Below are positions 8,141 through 15,706 of a stretch of DNA of 46,796 nt, one piece after another. Origin of the DNA: Candidatus Nitrosotenuis sp. GTDB taxonomy: Archaea; Thermoproteota; Nitrososphaeria; Nitrososphaerales; Nitrosopumilaceae. The notes beneath the pieces are model-generated. The model did not search any database, was not told the origin of the DNA, and worked only from the letters and a program-made list of their open reading frames with translations. The stretch lies in assembly GCA_016844685.1 (NCBI GenBank), contig JAENJF010000003.1, forward strand, positions 1-46,796, in the 5' to 3' direction. Made by a program: the position numbers and the translations under genes. Position 1 is the first letter of the stretch; each line of letters begins with the position of its first letter.

Positions 8141-8902
8141 CTATCCTTCTGCTGCAGATTTGCCACCATCAATGTTTAGGATAGTTCCAGTTATCCATTT
8201 TGCTTCGTCTGATGCCAGAAATATTGCTGCGCTTGATACATCATTTGGTTCGCCAATTCTCTTGAGTGGTTGTCTTTCCTCCAAAACTTTTCTTGCTTGA
8301 GGATCTTCAAGATATGGCTTTATCATTCCAGCATTAATTATTCCGAGGTTCAGGCAATTGCATCTGATATTTCTTCTTGCATATTCGACTGCAATTGATT
8401 TTGTAAACATGCTGAGCGCTGCTTTTGTTGCAGAATAGACAGCAAGGTGTACTTTTGGGATTGCGCGCTCACTTGAAATTGAACCGATATTTATGATACA
8501 GCCATCGTTGTTATCAAGCATTTTTGCGATTATGGCTTTTGTGATCCTAAATGTTCCCAAGATATTCGTGTTGATCAAATCCACAATATCAGAATCTTTC
8601 ATTTCGTGAAAATGAACGGCATCGTTGATTTTTGCGGCATTATTTACAAGAATGTCGATTTTGCCATACTTGCCTACAACCTGTTCTATTACACTTAACA
8701 CTTGGGATTCATCGGTAATATCACATGCCATTGAAACTGCCGAATCCTTATTTTTTAATGCCAGGCGTGCCTTTTCAAGGGATTTGATGTTTCTCCCAAG
8801 CATTATTACTGTGGCTCCCTCATCGGCAAATCTTTTGGACATGTCTGATCCAATGTCGCTTGATGCGCCAGTTATTATTGCAATCTTGTTTTGTAGCCGC
8901 AT
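8141..8902 (-). CDS. Short-chain dehydrogenase/reductase
   Basis: Classical SDR oxidoreductase with NAD(P) motif TGASSDIG near residue 12 (usual form TGxxxGIG; here DIG), NNAAKI near residue 88, catalytic Ser in IGSISS and Y-x3-K in AVYSATKAAL, and C-terminal TGTILNIDGG. Length of 253 residues is typical. Acidic MLGRNIKS after strand 2 does not decide between NAD and NADP. The substrate is unknown. It is flanked by a cupredoxin and a USP in the same orientation, but gaps of 70 bp or more suggest separate transcripts. No copy of the recurrent promoter element is found at -40. Confidence 0.88.
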   Translation of the reverse strand: MRLQNKIAIITGASSDIGSDMSKRFADEGATVIMLGRNIKSLEKARLALKNKDSAVSMACDITDESQVLSVIEQVVGKYGKIDILVNNAAKINDAVHFHEMKDSDIVDLINTNILGTFRITKAIIAKMLDNNDGCIINIGSISSERAIPKVHLAVYSATKAALSMFTKSIAVEYARRNIRCNCLNLGIINAGMIKPYLEDPQARKVLEERQPLKRIGEPNDVSSAAIFLASDEAKWITGTILNIDGGKSAAEG

Positions 8903-8971
8903 ATTTCACCTACCATGGAATGTCTTAAATCAATTGTGTTTTTGGTTTAGTTTTAATTTTTTCATGTGTGG

Positions 8972-9406
8972 CTATTTTACTACGGTAACAGGTACAGGAG
9001 ACTTGTGCAAGACATAGTTTGAAGTGCTACCAAGAAAGATTTCTTTTATTGCTCCCCTTCCTCGCGAGCCTATAACGACCAAATCAATTTTGTTGGCCTT
9101 GTTCTTTACATATTTGACTATATTATATCCCGCGTTTCCAAAATTGATTATTTGGGAAAATTCAATGTTGTTTTGTTTTGCAAGGTCCTTTGCCTTTTCT
9201 AAAACCTTTCTTGCGTATTTTTCATCTTCAACTTGAAATTGAATTGGTGCAGCCATTTGAGCTTCGGTTATAGGAATAATTACAATAGAATAAAGGCAAA
9301 TTATTTTTGCATTACATCTTTTTGCAAGAAAAATTGCAGCATCCAATGCTCTAAAGGAGTTATCTGATCCATCCAATGGAATGAGAATCGTGTTAACTTT
9401 GTACAA
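8972..9406 (-). CDS. Universal stress protein
   Basis: A 144-residue UspA-fold protein: NTILIPLDGSDNSFRALDAA at the N-terminus and VVIGSRGRGAIKEIFLGSTS near the C-terminus, a complete G-x2-G-x9-G-S/T ATP-binding pattern. The start is a TTG at 9406 (MYKVNTILIP); no ATG is available in frame. It is divergent from the phosphoribosyltransferase gene at 9517. It is one of six USPs in this window, and the six have diverged in the central loop. Confidence 0.92.
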   Translation of the reverse strand: MYKVNTILIPLDGSDNSFRALDAAIFLAKRCNAKIICLYSIVIIPITEAQMAAPIQFQVEDEKYARKVLEKAKDLAKQNNIEFSQIINFGNAGYNIVKYVKNKANKIDLVVIGSRGRGAIKEIFLGSTSNYVLHKSPVPVTVVK

Positions 9407-9445
9407 TAATGAGATTCAATTATCAGACTAGATAAATAAAGGTGA

Positions 9446-9478
9446 AATTATCAGATTTGGGTTTCAGGCATGAGAATT
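9446..9478. promoter_or_regulatory. Back-to-back upstream elements for USP and phosphoribosyltransferase
   Basis: Minus-strand copy CCAAATCTGATAATT (9446-9460) has its inner edge 40 bp before the USP TTG. Plus-strand copy TCAGGCATGAGAATT (9464-9478) ends 39 bp before ATG 9517 and is preceded by GTT, giving GTTTCAGGCATGAGAATT. The two copies lie 3 bp apart and serve the divergent genes. Confidence 0.6.
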
Positions 9479-9516
9479 AACCGCTAAATCCATAATGTGA
9501 TGTTTTGTTGTAGTGT

Positions 9517-9948
9517 ATGATGAGAAAAGAAATAACATACGACTGTAAAAGCTGGGAAAATATTGAAGCATGTACTGCTGTATTGATCAAGAAGATTTTA
9601 GACAAAGGGCTTTCATTCAATAGTATTTCAACTGTAAGCAGAGGAGGTTTGGTGCCTGCACGTCTAGTAGCAGACAGACTTGGAATAAAACAGATTTTGG
9701 TAGATGAGACGGTAATATCTGCGGATTCCTTGTTTGTAGACGACATTTATGACACAGGAGAAACATTTAGGAGAATTATTGAAAGGGCAGACGATCAAGA
9801 AAGTTTAGTTTATGCAACTCTTTTTGCAAGAAGAAATGAACAATATCCAAGGCAGTTAGTTTATGCAGAATTGACAAAGGGTGACGAGTATATTGTTTAT
9901 CCGTGGGATAGATTCGAGCATAGTGTATCAATAAAATCTCAAACATGA
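9517..9948 (+). CDS. Type I phosphoribosyltransferase (Gpt/XGPRT-like)
   Basis: Compact PRTase of 143 residues. The PPi-loop region SRGGLVPARLVADRLG is near residue 46 and the PRPP-binding loop is LFVDDIYDTGETF with the acidic pair VDD. The C-terminal YIVYPWDRFE resembles the xanthine-guanine PRTase tail, so purine base salvage is plausible; regulation of nucleotide pools under stress is an inference from its USP/CBS neighbours. Compared with bacterial Gpt the flexible loop is short. ATG 9517 is immediately followed by a second ATG. Confidence 0.8.
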   Translation: MMRKEITYDCKSWENIEACTAVLIKKILDKGLSFNSISTVSRGGLVPARLVADRLGIKQILVDETVISADSLFVDDIYDTGETFRRIIERADDQESLVYATLFARRNEQYPRQLVYAELTKGDEYIVYPWDRFEHSVSIKSQT

Positions 9949-10151
9949 AAAAATTTGAATAATTGTTTTCTTTCAATTATTGCCACAGAAATCAATATAG
10001 AAAAGCCAATCATTAGGCTTATTTCAGAGGAGAATGCCTTTTGTGACAGCTCCCAAATTCCTCTCCAAAATAAAATAATTCCAACTCCAGTTATCAATAA
10101 TGAAATTGTATGACGTTTCCTTTCAGAAGTTGAGTTTTCACGCATGCCCAT
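9939..10151 (-). CDS. Small two-helix membrane protein, unknown
   Basis: A 70-residue ORF with a polar, basic N-terminus (MGMRENSTSERKRH) and two clear hydrophobic stretches (TISLLITGVGIILFW and EISLMIGFSILISVAI), ending with a basic tail. This charge pattern is that of an integral membrane mini-protein. It overlaps the 3' end of the PRTase gene by 10 bp tail-to-tail and fills the space before the CBS gene. I do not recognise a family. It could be translated from the CBS-gene transcript (30 bp gap). Confidence 0.55.
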   Translation of the reverse strand: MGMRENSTSERKRHTISLLITGVGIILFWRGIWELSQKAFSSEISLMIGFSILISVAIIERKQLFKFFHV

Positions 10152-10181
10152 TTTTGGTCATCAATGCTCTTTTGGCTTACA

Positions 10182-10622
10182 TTATTCTTTTGGTTTCATT
10201 CGCAAAAGAATTTGCTCTGTGATTCTATTCATCTCATCATCTGAGCCCACACTACAGAGTTTAACAACGTCAGAAGTAGTTACCATTCCAACAAGCCTGC
10301 TATCTTTGACTGCAGGAACTCTATGAATTCTACGTGTTTTCATTAATTGCGCAAGCTCCCACACAGTATCATCAGGGTTGATTACAATGAGTGGAGAGGA
10401 CATTGCCGCTTTTACATTTGTTGATAGAGGCTTTTCTTTGGCAATTATTCGTCTAACAAGATCACGCTCAGTGATTATGCCAATTGCAATGCCGTTTTCA
10501 AGCACGACTATTGCACCAATTGAGGCGTCATCCATCATTTTTGCAGCATCATTGACTGTCATGGAGGAATCAATTGATATGACGTTTTTTTTCATTATAT
10601 CACGAACAAGCGTCGCACACAT
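10182..10622 (-). CDS. Two-CBS-domain protein
   Basis: A 146-residue protein made of a CBS pair (Bateman module): VRDIMKKNVISIDSSMTV...IGAIVVLENGIAIGIITERDL and VKAAMSSPLIVINPDDTV...RVPAVKDSRLVGMVTTSDVV. Such modules bind adenine nucleotides or SAM and act as energy sensors. A short charged tail of about 25 residues follows. Closely related to the CBS protein at 15707. The element TTACCTTTGATAATC is 41 bp upstream. Confidence 0.92.
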   Translation of the reverse strand: MCATLVRDIMKKNVISIDSSMTVNDAAKMMDDASIGAIVVLENGIAIGIITERDLVRRIIAKEKPLSTNVKAAMSSPLIVINPDDTVWELAQLMKTRRIHRVPAVKDSRLVGMVTTSDVVKLCSVGSDDEMNRITEQILLRMKPKE

Positions 10623-10662
10623 AATAAAACAGATTCTGTTGTTGTTTAAAAGGTTAAAACAT

Positions 10663-10677
10663 GATTATCAAAGGTAA
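10663..10677 (-). promoter_or_regulatory. Upstream promoter element of the CBS gene
   Basis: Minus strand TTACCTTTGATAATC followed by AT; the TGATAATC is perfect and one dyad base differs (TTA for TCA). Its inner edge is 41 bp before ATG 10622, with TATA-like TTTTAAAC between. Confidence 0.55.
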
Positions 10678-10749
10678 TATCGGGTTTTATTGAGAATCAG
10701 GGTTGAGTTTCGCATTAAATATTAAATATCATAATTATTTTTGCAGCAT

Positions 10750-11121
10750 ATGGGAATATTAGAAAAACTTGAAGGGTTTGAACCGAAAAAGGCAAAAGAA
10801 TCACTTGAGCTATTACTTGAAACAAGGCAAAATGAATTCAAGGAATTAGCTAAAGGAATGGGAATTCCTACAATTGCCAAAGATTGGGAGCACATAATTT
10901 TGCAATTTTGTCTAGAGTTTAACGAATGTTTCCACATGTTGACAATAGTTGATGGGCCAAATGACTCAACTGAGGACAGTCACAACAGAATACACCAGTG
11001 TATGACATTACTAAGACAAATTGCTAGGGGAAAGACAAGCATGATTGAAATAACTCATTTACAAAATTTGGCATATACAATTGCAGAGGAATTCAAGACA
11101 GTTTACAAACGATTACACTGA
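10750..11121 (+). CDS. Conserved-looking hypothetical helical protein
   Basis: A 123-residue, probably all-helical soluble protein starting MGILEKLEGFEPKKAKESL. It contains a Trp/His/Cys-containing centre (DWEHIILQFCLEFNECFHML) and no signal or membrane segment. I do not recognise a family. ATG 10750 is preferred; a TTG at 10741 is possible and would put a partial element (TGAGAATC, 10691-10698) 43 bp upstream. It ends exactly next to the stop of the convergent gene at 11122. Confidence 0.7.
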   Translation: MGILEKLEGFEPKKAKESLELLLETRQNEFKELAKGMGIPTIAKDWEHIILQFCLEFNECFHMLTIVDGPNDSTEDSHNRIHQCMTLLRQIARGKTSMIEITHLQNLAYTIAEEFKTVYKRLH

Positions 11122-11400
11122 TCATGGGTAGACCGCAATCTGAGATTCTATGAGATTGTGATACGCCCAAAGATACAATTCCCTTTTTGTATGAGTCCAA
11201 CGTATGTGTGATGCATATGCAGCTTTATCTTTGATTAGCTTTGGGTATGCACCCAGCGGGCATTTCTCAAAATGTTCCACGACATACTGAATAATTGCTT
11301 CCCTATGTGTGGAAAGATGGATGAGCCACTGAGTTTTATCGGCATAAATCGATTTTGGGTGTTCACAAAACATACACAACGCTCGATTATGCATGCTCAT
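11122..11400 (-). CDS. Small protein with zinc-finger-like Cys/His pattern
   Basis: A 92-residue protein. ALCMFCEHPKSIYADKTQ followed by HLSTH gives a C-x2-C-x15-H-x3-H arrangement, like a long C2H2 finger. A second half has one Cys (EKCPLGAYPK) and HIRWTH, a possible degenerate repeat. Nucleic-acid or metal binding is an inference. It is tail-to-tail with the preceding gene and starts 9 bp after the stop of the PPOX gene, so PPOX plus this gene probably form an operon. Confidence 0.65.
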   Translation of the reverse strand: MSMHNRALCMFCEHPKSIYADKTQWLIHLSTHREAIIQYVVEHFEKCPLGAYPKLIKDKAAYASHIRWTHTKRELYLWAYHNLIESQIAVYP

Positions 11401-11409
11401 GTTGATTTT

Positions 11410-11892
11410 TTACCACTGCATATTTGCAGCTTTTAGGGATTCATTGTTCGCGCCCAATTCCAAGGGGGAGTCGGCAAGCTCATTTGGATTTAGGGAATAA
11501 ATTATTTGTGCTATAAACTTTATGACGTTAGGTATTTTTTTATTTGTATGTTTTAGAATTCTTTGCTTGTGCAATCTTGTAAGCTTGTCAATTATCTTGA
11601 TGGCTATTTCTTGTTTGATTTTTTTATCAGATACAAGATTTATTTTTCCCTTTAGCTGATAGCCAGTTAACTTTTTTTTGTCAAACACAGCTATGCTACA
11701 CCAAGGATTTTCTTGAAAATTCCTAAAAGTCTTGTGTTTGAAAAGCTCAAGCCAGTAAATTGATCCATCCTGATCCAGATAAAAGCTTGTCCTTGGAGAC
11801 ACGTTTGATAATCCCGATTTATCTGCGGAGCCAACAATGATTATTTGCTGTCTTTGGATCATCTGTTTTACTTTATTTGGAATTGCTACCAC
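11410..11892 (-). CDS. Pyridoxamine 5'-phosphate oxidase-family (PPOX) flavin/F420-binding protein
   Basis: Split-barrel flavoprotein: IIIVGSADKSGLSNVSPRTSFYLDQDGSIYWLE, then a KHKTFRNFQENPWCSIAVF segment that is the usual phosphate-contact strand pair. About 160 residues; the last 60 are an added helical tail. The reaction is unknown; many relatives use FMN or F420, which fits an archaeon with an active riboflavin operon. Start GTG 11892. The strongest extended copy of the promoter element in this island lies upstream. Confidence 0.8.
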   Translation of the reverse strand: MVAIPNKVKQMIQRQQIIIVGSADKSGLSNVSPRTSFYLDQDGSIYWLELFKHKTFRNFQENPWCSIAVFDKKKLTGYQLKGKINLVSDKKIKQEIAIKIIDKLTRLHKQRILKHTNKKIPNVIKFIAQIIYSLNPNELADSPLELGANNESLKAANMQW

Positions 11893-11930
11893 AAAATCAC
11901 TTACTTTTTATTTTTAATAAAGCAAGACAT

Positions 11931-11945
11931 GATTATCAAGTTTGA
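11931..11945 (-). promoter_or_regulatory. Upstream promoter element of the PPOX gene
   Basis: Minus strand TCTCAAACTTGATAATCATG contains the perfect palindrome TCAAACTTGA plus TAATC. Its inner edge is 39 bp before the GTG and 9 bp before TTTATTAAA, the TATA candidate. Confidence 0.62.
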
Positions 11946-11949
11946 GACA

Positions 11950-12402
11950 TCATTTCACAATTAGAACGGAACAGAGAGCATGATTTGCGATTTTTGATGA
12001 AACACTGCCAAGGAAAAACTGTAACACCGCTCCAAGTCCTTTACTTCCAACTATTATGAGGTCTGTTTTTGCCTCTTTTGAAAACTTGATTATTTCATTT
12101 GCCACATTTCCTTCCTTTGTAACTATTTTTGGCTCAAAACCCTCTTCGTTTGTTATTTTTTTGGCTTTTTCAAGCGTAGATTTTGCGTATTTTCTTAGAA
12201 TTTGGGCATATTCGCTTCCGGCAAAGACGTCAGATTTTCGCGTCCTATCAACTACATGAATTAATGTCAATTCAGAATGGTATTTTTTTGCCATAGTGCA
12301 AGCTTTTCTGATCGCATTTTCGGAATATTTTGATCCATCTATTGGCACAAGTATTTTTGAAAAATCGCCCTTCAATTTAATTCGAATATCAAAGTATGAC
12401 AT
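11950..12402 (-). CDS. Universal stress protein
   Basis: A 150-residue USP with FSKILVPIDGSKYSENAI at the N-terminus and LIIVGSKGLGAVLQFFLGSVSSKIANHA at the C-terminus (intact ATP-binding pattern with a K in place of R). The N-terminal 12 residues MSYFDIRIKLKG extend beyond the usual start; a TTG at residue 10 is an alternative. Unlike most neighbours it has no recognisable copy of the TCAN4TGA element at -40. Its 3' end runs to 4 bp from the PPOX element. Confidence 0.9.
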   Translation of the reverse strand: MSYFDIRIKLKGDFSKILVPIDGSKYSENAIRKACTMAKKYHSELTLIHVVDRTRKSDVFAGSEYAQILRKYAKSTLEKAKKITNEEGFEPKIVTKEGNVANEIIKFSKEAKTDLIIVGSKGLGAVLQFFLGSVSSKIANHALCSVLIVK

Positions 12403-12440
12403 TTAACAGTAATGAAGATTTCTGAGATTGAAAAAGACGA

Positions 12441-12526
12441 GAATGCTAAGACACGTCATACCGTAGTACGCTGCGTTGGGTTATCACACCCTGCATTCCC
12501 GTCCACACGCACAAGATTGCTCTTGT
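12441..12526. other. GC-richer segment with nested inverted repeats, no ORF
   Basis: Within the 251-bp gap between two divergent USPs this stretch is locally GC-richer. GAATGC (12441-12446) pairs with GCATTC (12493-12498), enclosing GGGT/ACCC (12478-12491). A separate perfect hairpin ACAAGA-TTGC-TCTTGT lies at 12511-12526. A 73-codon open frame across it looks non-coding. It may be a small RNA or structured leader; it does not fit a tRNA. Confidence 0.3.
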
Positions 12527-12597
12527 ACGGAATAACATACACATTGATCATAGTTAAAGGCATGGTACGATTCTCAGAGATGGGAATTTTCAGATTA

Positions 12598-12612
12598 TTA
12601 GCTATGATAATC
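12598..12612 (+). promoter_or_regulatory. Upstream promoter element of the USP pair
   Basis: TTAGCTATGATAATC, with a perfect TGATAATC ending 42 bp before ATG 12654 and 11 bp before TATA-like TTTAAATT. It sits inside a 7-bp inverted repeat AGATTAT...ATAATCT (about 12592-12613). Confidence 0.55.
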
Positions 12613-12653
12613 TTAGCAAGATGTTTAAATTAAAATAAGAAAAACTCTACATC

Positions 12654-13082
12654 ATGATTCAAAATAAAATTAAAAAAATACTTGTGCCAATAGACGGGTC
12701 CAAAACCTCCTTTGATGCCTTGGATAACGCAATTGAGATAGCTCGGGCGTGTCATGCTACTATTTTGGGGGTTCATGCAATTTCATTTCTCCCCACTGGC
12801 TTTATGCCATCTGTTGTACCATATGAAATCTATCAGAAAAAGGAAGCAGGAAAATTCATGGAAGATGCAAAGCTTCGTGCGGCAAAAAAAGGGATCATAT
12901 TCAAGTATATGATAACTTTTGGAAGTCCGGTGGAACAAATCATAAACATTTCAAAATCCAAAAAATTTGATTTGATAATAATCGGTGCACATGGAAAAGG
13001 AAGAGTAAAGGAGTTATTCCTAGGAAGTGTATCAAATGCAGTTCTCCACAAGTCGCAAATTCCTGTAATGATAGTAAAATAG
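12654..13082 (+). CDS. Universal stress protein
   Basis: A 142-residue USP: KKILVPIDGSKTSFDALDNAIEIA and LIIIGAHGKGRVKELFLGSVSNAVLHKSQ. The ATP-binding pattern reads GAHGKG, a common variant. The central region (GVHAISFLPTGFMPSVVP) is close to those of the 9406 and 15590 proteins. It is the first gene of a two-USP operon; the next starts 8 bp after its stop. Confidence 0.93.
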   Translation: MIQNKIKKILVPIDGSKTSFDALDNAIEIARACHATILGVHAISFLPTGFMPSVVPYEIYQKKEAGKFMEDAKLRAAKKGIIFKYMITFGSPVEQIINISKSKKFDLIIIGAHGKGRVKELFLGSVSNAVLHKSQIPVMIVK

Positions 13083-13090
13083 GCACAAAT

Positions 13091-13558
13091 ATGCTATATG
13101 AAAGAATACTTGTTCCATTTGATGGTTCAAAATTTGCAAAAAAAGCACTAGATGAGGCAATAAAAATTGCCCAGAATACAGACGGCATACTCTATTTATG
13201 CACAATAGTAACTGTCAGTAATTTGATTCCCCCCGGCTCGCTGCTGGGACTCACCAAGAATGTATCAGCAAAAGAATTCCGTTCCAGATTAATCAAGTCA
13301 GCAAAAGCAGAGGCAGAAAGAACATTAAACTATCAAGCTTCTGTTTATTGCAAATCAAAAGGAGTGAAAGCTTACTACAAGATAATAATTAACGGAAATA
13401 TAGCTGAAGAAATACTCAAAATTGCAAAACAAAAATTAGTGGACATAATAGTAATTGGGAGCCAGGGCTTACATGGAATAAGTAGAATCAAAACTTTGGG
13501 CAGTGTTAGCAGAAAGGTTTCAGAATTAGCAGACTGTGCTGTTTTGATTGTAAGATGA
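13091..13558 (+). CDS. Universal stress protein (second of tandem pair)
   Basis: A 155-residue USP: ERILVPFDGSKFAKKALDEA and IIVIGSQGLHGISRIKTLGSVSRKVSELA. In the nucleotide loop GSQGLHG replaces GSRGxG and the following spacing is slightly different, so ATP binding is less certain than for its partner. Probably translated from the transcript of the 12654 gene. Its divergence from the upstream copy shows an old duplication. USPs often dimerise, so a heterodimer is possible. Confidence 0.9.
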   Translation: MLYERILVPFDGSKFAKKALDEAIKIAQNTDGILYLCTIVTVSNLIPPGSLLGLTKNVSAKEFRSRLIKSAKAEAERTLNYQASVYCKSKGVKAYYKIIINGNIAEEILKIAKQKLVDIIVIGSQGLHGISRIKTLGSVSRKVSELADCAVLIVR

Positions 13559-13566
13559 TATCAAAT

Positions 13567-14196
13567 TTATTTTGATTTATATTTTTCCAGTATACTTACA
13601 ACTATTTGATCAGGCACTTGATCAAACTTTCTATAAAATTGACCAACTGAAGAAAAATCCATTGGAGTTTCTAGTGCAATTATTTGGATTCCAAATTGTT
13701 TGATTATTTCCTGGGTAACAAATGGAATTACGGGCGCTGCCAAAATTATTTCCTTAACTTGTTTTTGTAATAGCCATTGTAGTATAGCACAGACAGTAGC
13801 ACCTGTTGCTATTCCATCATCTACTAAAATTATTGTCTTGTCATCAAAATTGTAATCTGTATTTCCACGATATGCCTCAATTTGCCTTTTGACTTCCATT
13901 TTCTTTTTGTTTATTTCAGCTTCAAATCTAGAATCATTTGAATATCGCTCCCATTCATGCCCATAATACAATACTCCGTCATAGGTTATTGCGCCTATTG
14001 CATATTCTGGATAATCGGGAGGAGTAATTTTTTTAGAAATTATTACATCTAGGGGGAAACCAAGTTTTCGGGCAATTTCGTCACCTACTATTACGCCTCC
14101 CCGCGGTATGGCAAGAATAAGGCATCTTTTGCCCCTGACAATTGGGAGTAGTTTTTCTGCAAGAAGCCGTCCTGCGTGTAGCCTATCGTGCATCAT
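13567..14196 (-). CDS. Phosphoribosyltransferase-like protein (COG1926 type)
   Basis: A 209-residue PRTase-fold protein: DRLHAGRLLAEKL, LAIPRGGVIVGDEIARKLG (PPi loop), and the PRPP loop IILVDDGIATGATV. The middle has the PEYAIGAI...DGVLYYG segment characteristic of this orphan PRTase group, whose substrate is unknown. Group members are often next to USP and CBS genes, as here. It lies 37 bp downstream of the four-CBS gene in the same orientation and is likely co-transcribed, which suggests a nucleotide-sensing/nucleotide-making pair. Confidence 0.82.
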   Translation of the reverse strand: MMHDRLHAGRLLAEKLLPIVRGKRCLILAIPRGGVIVGDEIARKLGFPLDVIISKKITPPDYPEYAIGAITYDGVLYYGHEWERYSNDSRFEAEINKKKMEVKRQIEAYRGNTDYNFDDKTIILVDDGIATGATVCAILQWLLQKQVKEIILAAPVIPFVTQEIIKQFGIQIIALETPMDFSSVGQFYRKFDQVPDQIVVSILEKYKSK

Positions 14197-14233
14197 TGTA
14201 TGTGATCAGTTGTAATGTAGACTCTCTGAAATG

Positions 14234-15097
14234 TCAAGCTTCTTCTGCCAGCGCAAATACAATGTCAGATTTTGTGACGATTCCCACAAGCTTGGATTGT
14301 CTTACTACAGGAATACCGCTTATGTCATACCTATACATGATGAGTGCTGCCATGGAAACATCGTCAGAGCCTTCTATTGTTGCTGGATTTTTGGTCATGA
14401 TGTCCTCCGCTCTGAATGTCAAGACATAACCTAGTTGATTTATGTTGAATTGGTTTGGGTGTGGGCTATACCACATGTCCCTTAGCTCACTTGGATCTGT
14501 ATACGTTCCAAGCCTATTTGGTATTCTTGCTGGAATGAAATCTCTGTAGGTAATAATTCCTACAGGTTTTTGGTTTTGTACAACTACGACTCTGGAAATT
14601 TTGTTGTTTATCAGTATGCTTTCAACCAAAAATAAAGAATCCTTTGGTGAAACAGTAACAACTTTTGTTGTCATGATTTTTGATACTTTGAGTGGAGTGG
14701 ATTCCTGGTTTAGAAAATTAAAAACAAGATCAGTCTTTGTTAAAATTCCATCTAGACTACCATCATGCAGCACAATTACTGAGCTTATGTTGTTGTCTTT
14801 CATTATTTTGGCACATTTATACACAGAATCTTTTTTTGTTACAGTAATCAGATTTTTTGACATTAAATCTCCCACTTGAATTGAGCCAATCGGTTTGTTG
14901 TCCAGCGGATATAGTGATTTGAGCATATCTTTTTCTGTTATAATTCCAACAGGCTTTCTGGTCCTATCTATGACCACGAGTCTTCCAATTTTGTATTTTT
15001 GGATTACCTCGATTGCATCAAGTATGCCTGTTTGTGGTGTAATTGTTATTGCTTTTTTTATCAATGCGCTACGAAGGCCTGGGTTTTTTATGAGCAT
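14234..15097 (-). CDS. Four-CBS-domain protein
   Basis: A 287-residue protein made only of CBS repeats: KKAITITPQTGI...PVGIITEKDM; VGDLMSKNLITVTKKDSV...DGILTKTDL; VSKIMTTKVVTVSPKDSL...PVGIITYRDF; and AEDIMTKNPATIEGSDDV...LVGIVTKSDI. That is two Bateman modules, with a linker containing YTDPSELRDMWYSPHPNQ before the last repeat. A role as an adenine-nucleotide sensor is inferred from the family. No catalytic domain is attached. Confidence 0.9.
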   Translation of the reverse strand: MLIKNPGLRSALIKKAITITPQTGILDAIEVIQKYKIGRLVVIDRTRKPVGIITEKDMLKSLYPLDNKPIGSIQVGDLMSKNLITVTKKDSVYKCAKIMKDNNISSVIVLHDGSLDGILTKTDLVFNFLNQESTPLKVSKIMTTKVVTVSPKDSLFLVESILINNKISRVVVVQNQKPVGIITYRDFIPARIPNRLGTYTDPSELRDMWYSPHPNQFNINQLGYVLTFRAEDIMTKNPATIEGSDDVSMAALIMYRYDISGIPVVRQSKLVGIVTKSDIVFALAEEA

Positions 15098-15138
15098 ACT
15101 ATTGGTGTCAATTTTTGATGATTAAATACAGCAAACAA

Positions 15139-15153
15139 GAATATCATGCTTGA
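15139..15153 (-). promoter_or_regulatory. Upstream promoter element of the four-CBS gene
   Basis: Minus strand TTCTCAAGCATGATATTC: exact TCAN4TGA dyad, one mismatch in the TGATAATC half. Its inner edge is 42 bp before ATG 15097 and 10 bp before TATTTAAT. Confidence 0.55.
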
Positions 15154-15161
15154 GAATCATT

Positions 15162-15590
15162 CTATTTTACAACAAGAACTGGAATTGGCGATTTGTGGAC
15201 CACATAGTGTGATACACTGCCAAGAAAGAGTTCTTTGATGTTGCTGCCTCCACGAGATCCTATGACTATCATGTCAATATTGTTACCTTTTGTATAAGAG
15301 ACAATCTTGTATCCTTCATTTCCATTCACCACCTTATCATAGAATAAAACTCCGTTTTGAGCAGCTTTTACCTTTGCTTTTTCGAGTGTTTTCTTTCCGT
15401 TTTCCAAAAACATTTTTGCAAGAGATGATGATGGTTTCTGGTAGTTAATTGAAAATAGCGGTATTACATAAAGTCCAAAAAGTGTCGCCTTACATTCTCT
15501 TGCAAGATAAATTGCTTCATCCAGCGCTTTTGAAGATCCTTTTGAATCATCTAGTGCAACAAGTATTCTTTTGATTTTCGAGTTTGCCAA
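15162..15590 (-). CDS. Universal stress protein
   Basis: A 142-residue USP: KRILVALDDSKGSSKALDEAI (DDS instead of DGS at the first turn) and MIVIGSRGGSNIKELFLGSVSHYVVHKSP (GSRGGS variant). The TTG start at 15590 gives MANSKIKRILV. It is divergent from the CBS gene at 15707, with two promoter elements in the gap, and sits just behind the four-CBS gene promoter. Confidence 0.92.
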   Translation of the reverse strand: MANSKIKRILVALDDSKGSSKALDEAIYLARECKATLFGLYVIPLFSINYQKPSSSLAKMFLENGKKTLEKAKVKAAQNGVLFYDKVVNGNEGYKIVSYTKGNNIDMIVIGSRGGSNIKELFLGSVSHYVVHKSPIPVLVVK

Positions 15591-15633
15591 TCTTAATACC
15601 TTTTATTTTTTTCTAGAATTAAAAACACGCATT

Positions 15634-15666
15634 GATTATCTAGATTGATTTTCAGCATTGATAATT
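15634..15666. promoter_or_regulatory. Back-to-back upstream elements for USP and CBS genes
   Basis: Minus-strand copy TCAATCTAGATAATC (15634-15648), inner edge 44 bp before the USP TTG. Plus-strand copy TCAGCATTGATAATT (15652-15666), preceded by TT, ending 41 bp before ATG 15707. TATA candidates are TTTTTAAT (left) and CATATATC (right). Confidence 0.6.
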
Positions 15667-15706
15667 CTCATATGATCTCATATATCAAACATTTATCACC
15701 TAATTA

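Noticed and set aside
12441-12498. tRNA-like fold
   Set aside because: Acceptor-like arms are only 6 bp and 58 nt apart overall, with no T-loop TTCRA sequence and no anticodon arm.
12412-12633. 73-codon open frame between the USP genes
   Set aside because: Its composition is not protein-like, it overlaps inverted repeats and the promoter element, and no start signal fits.
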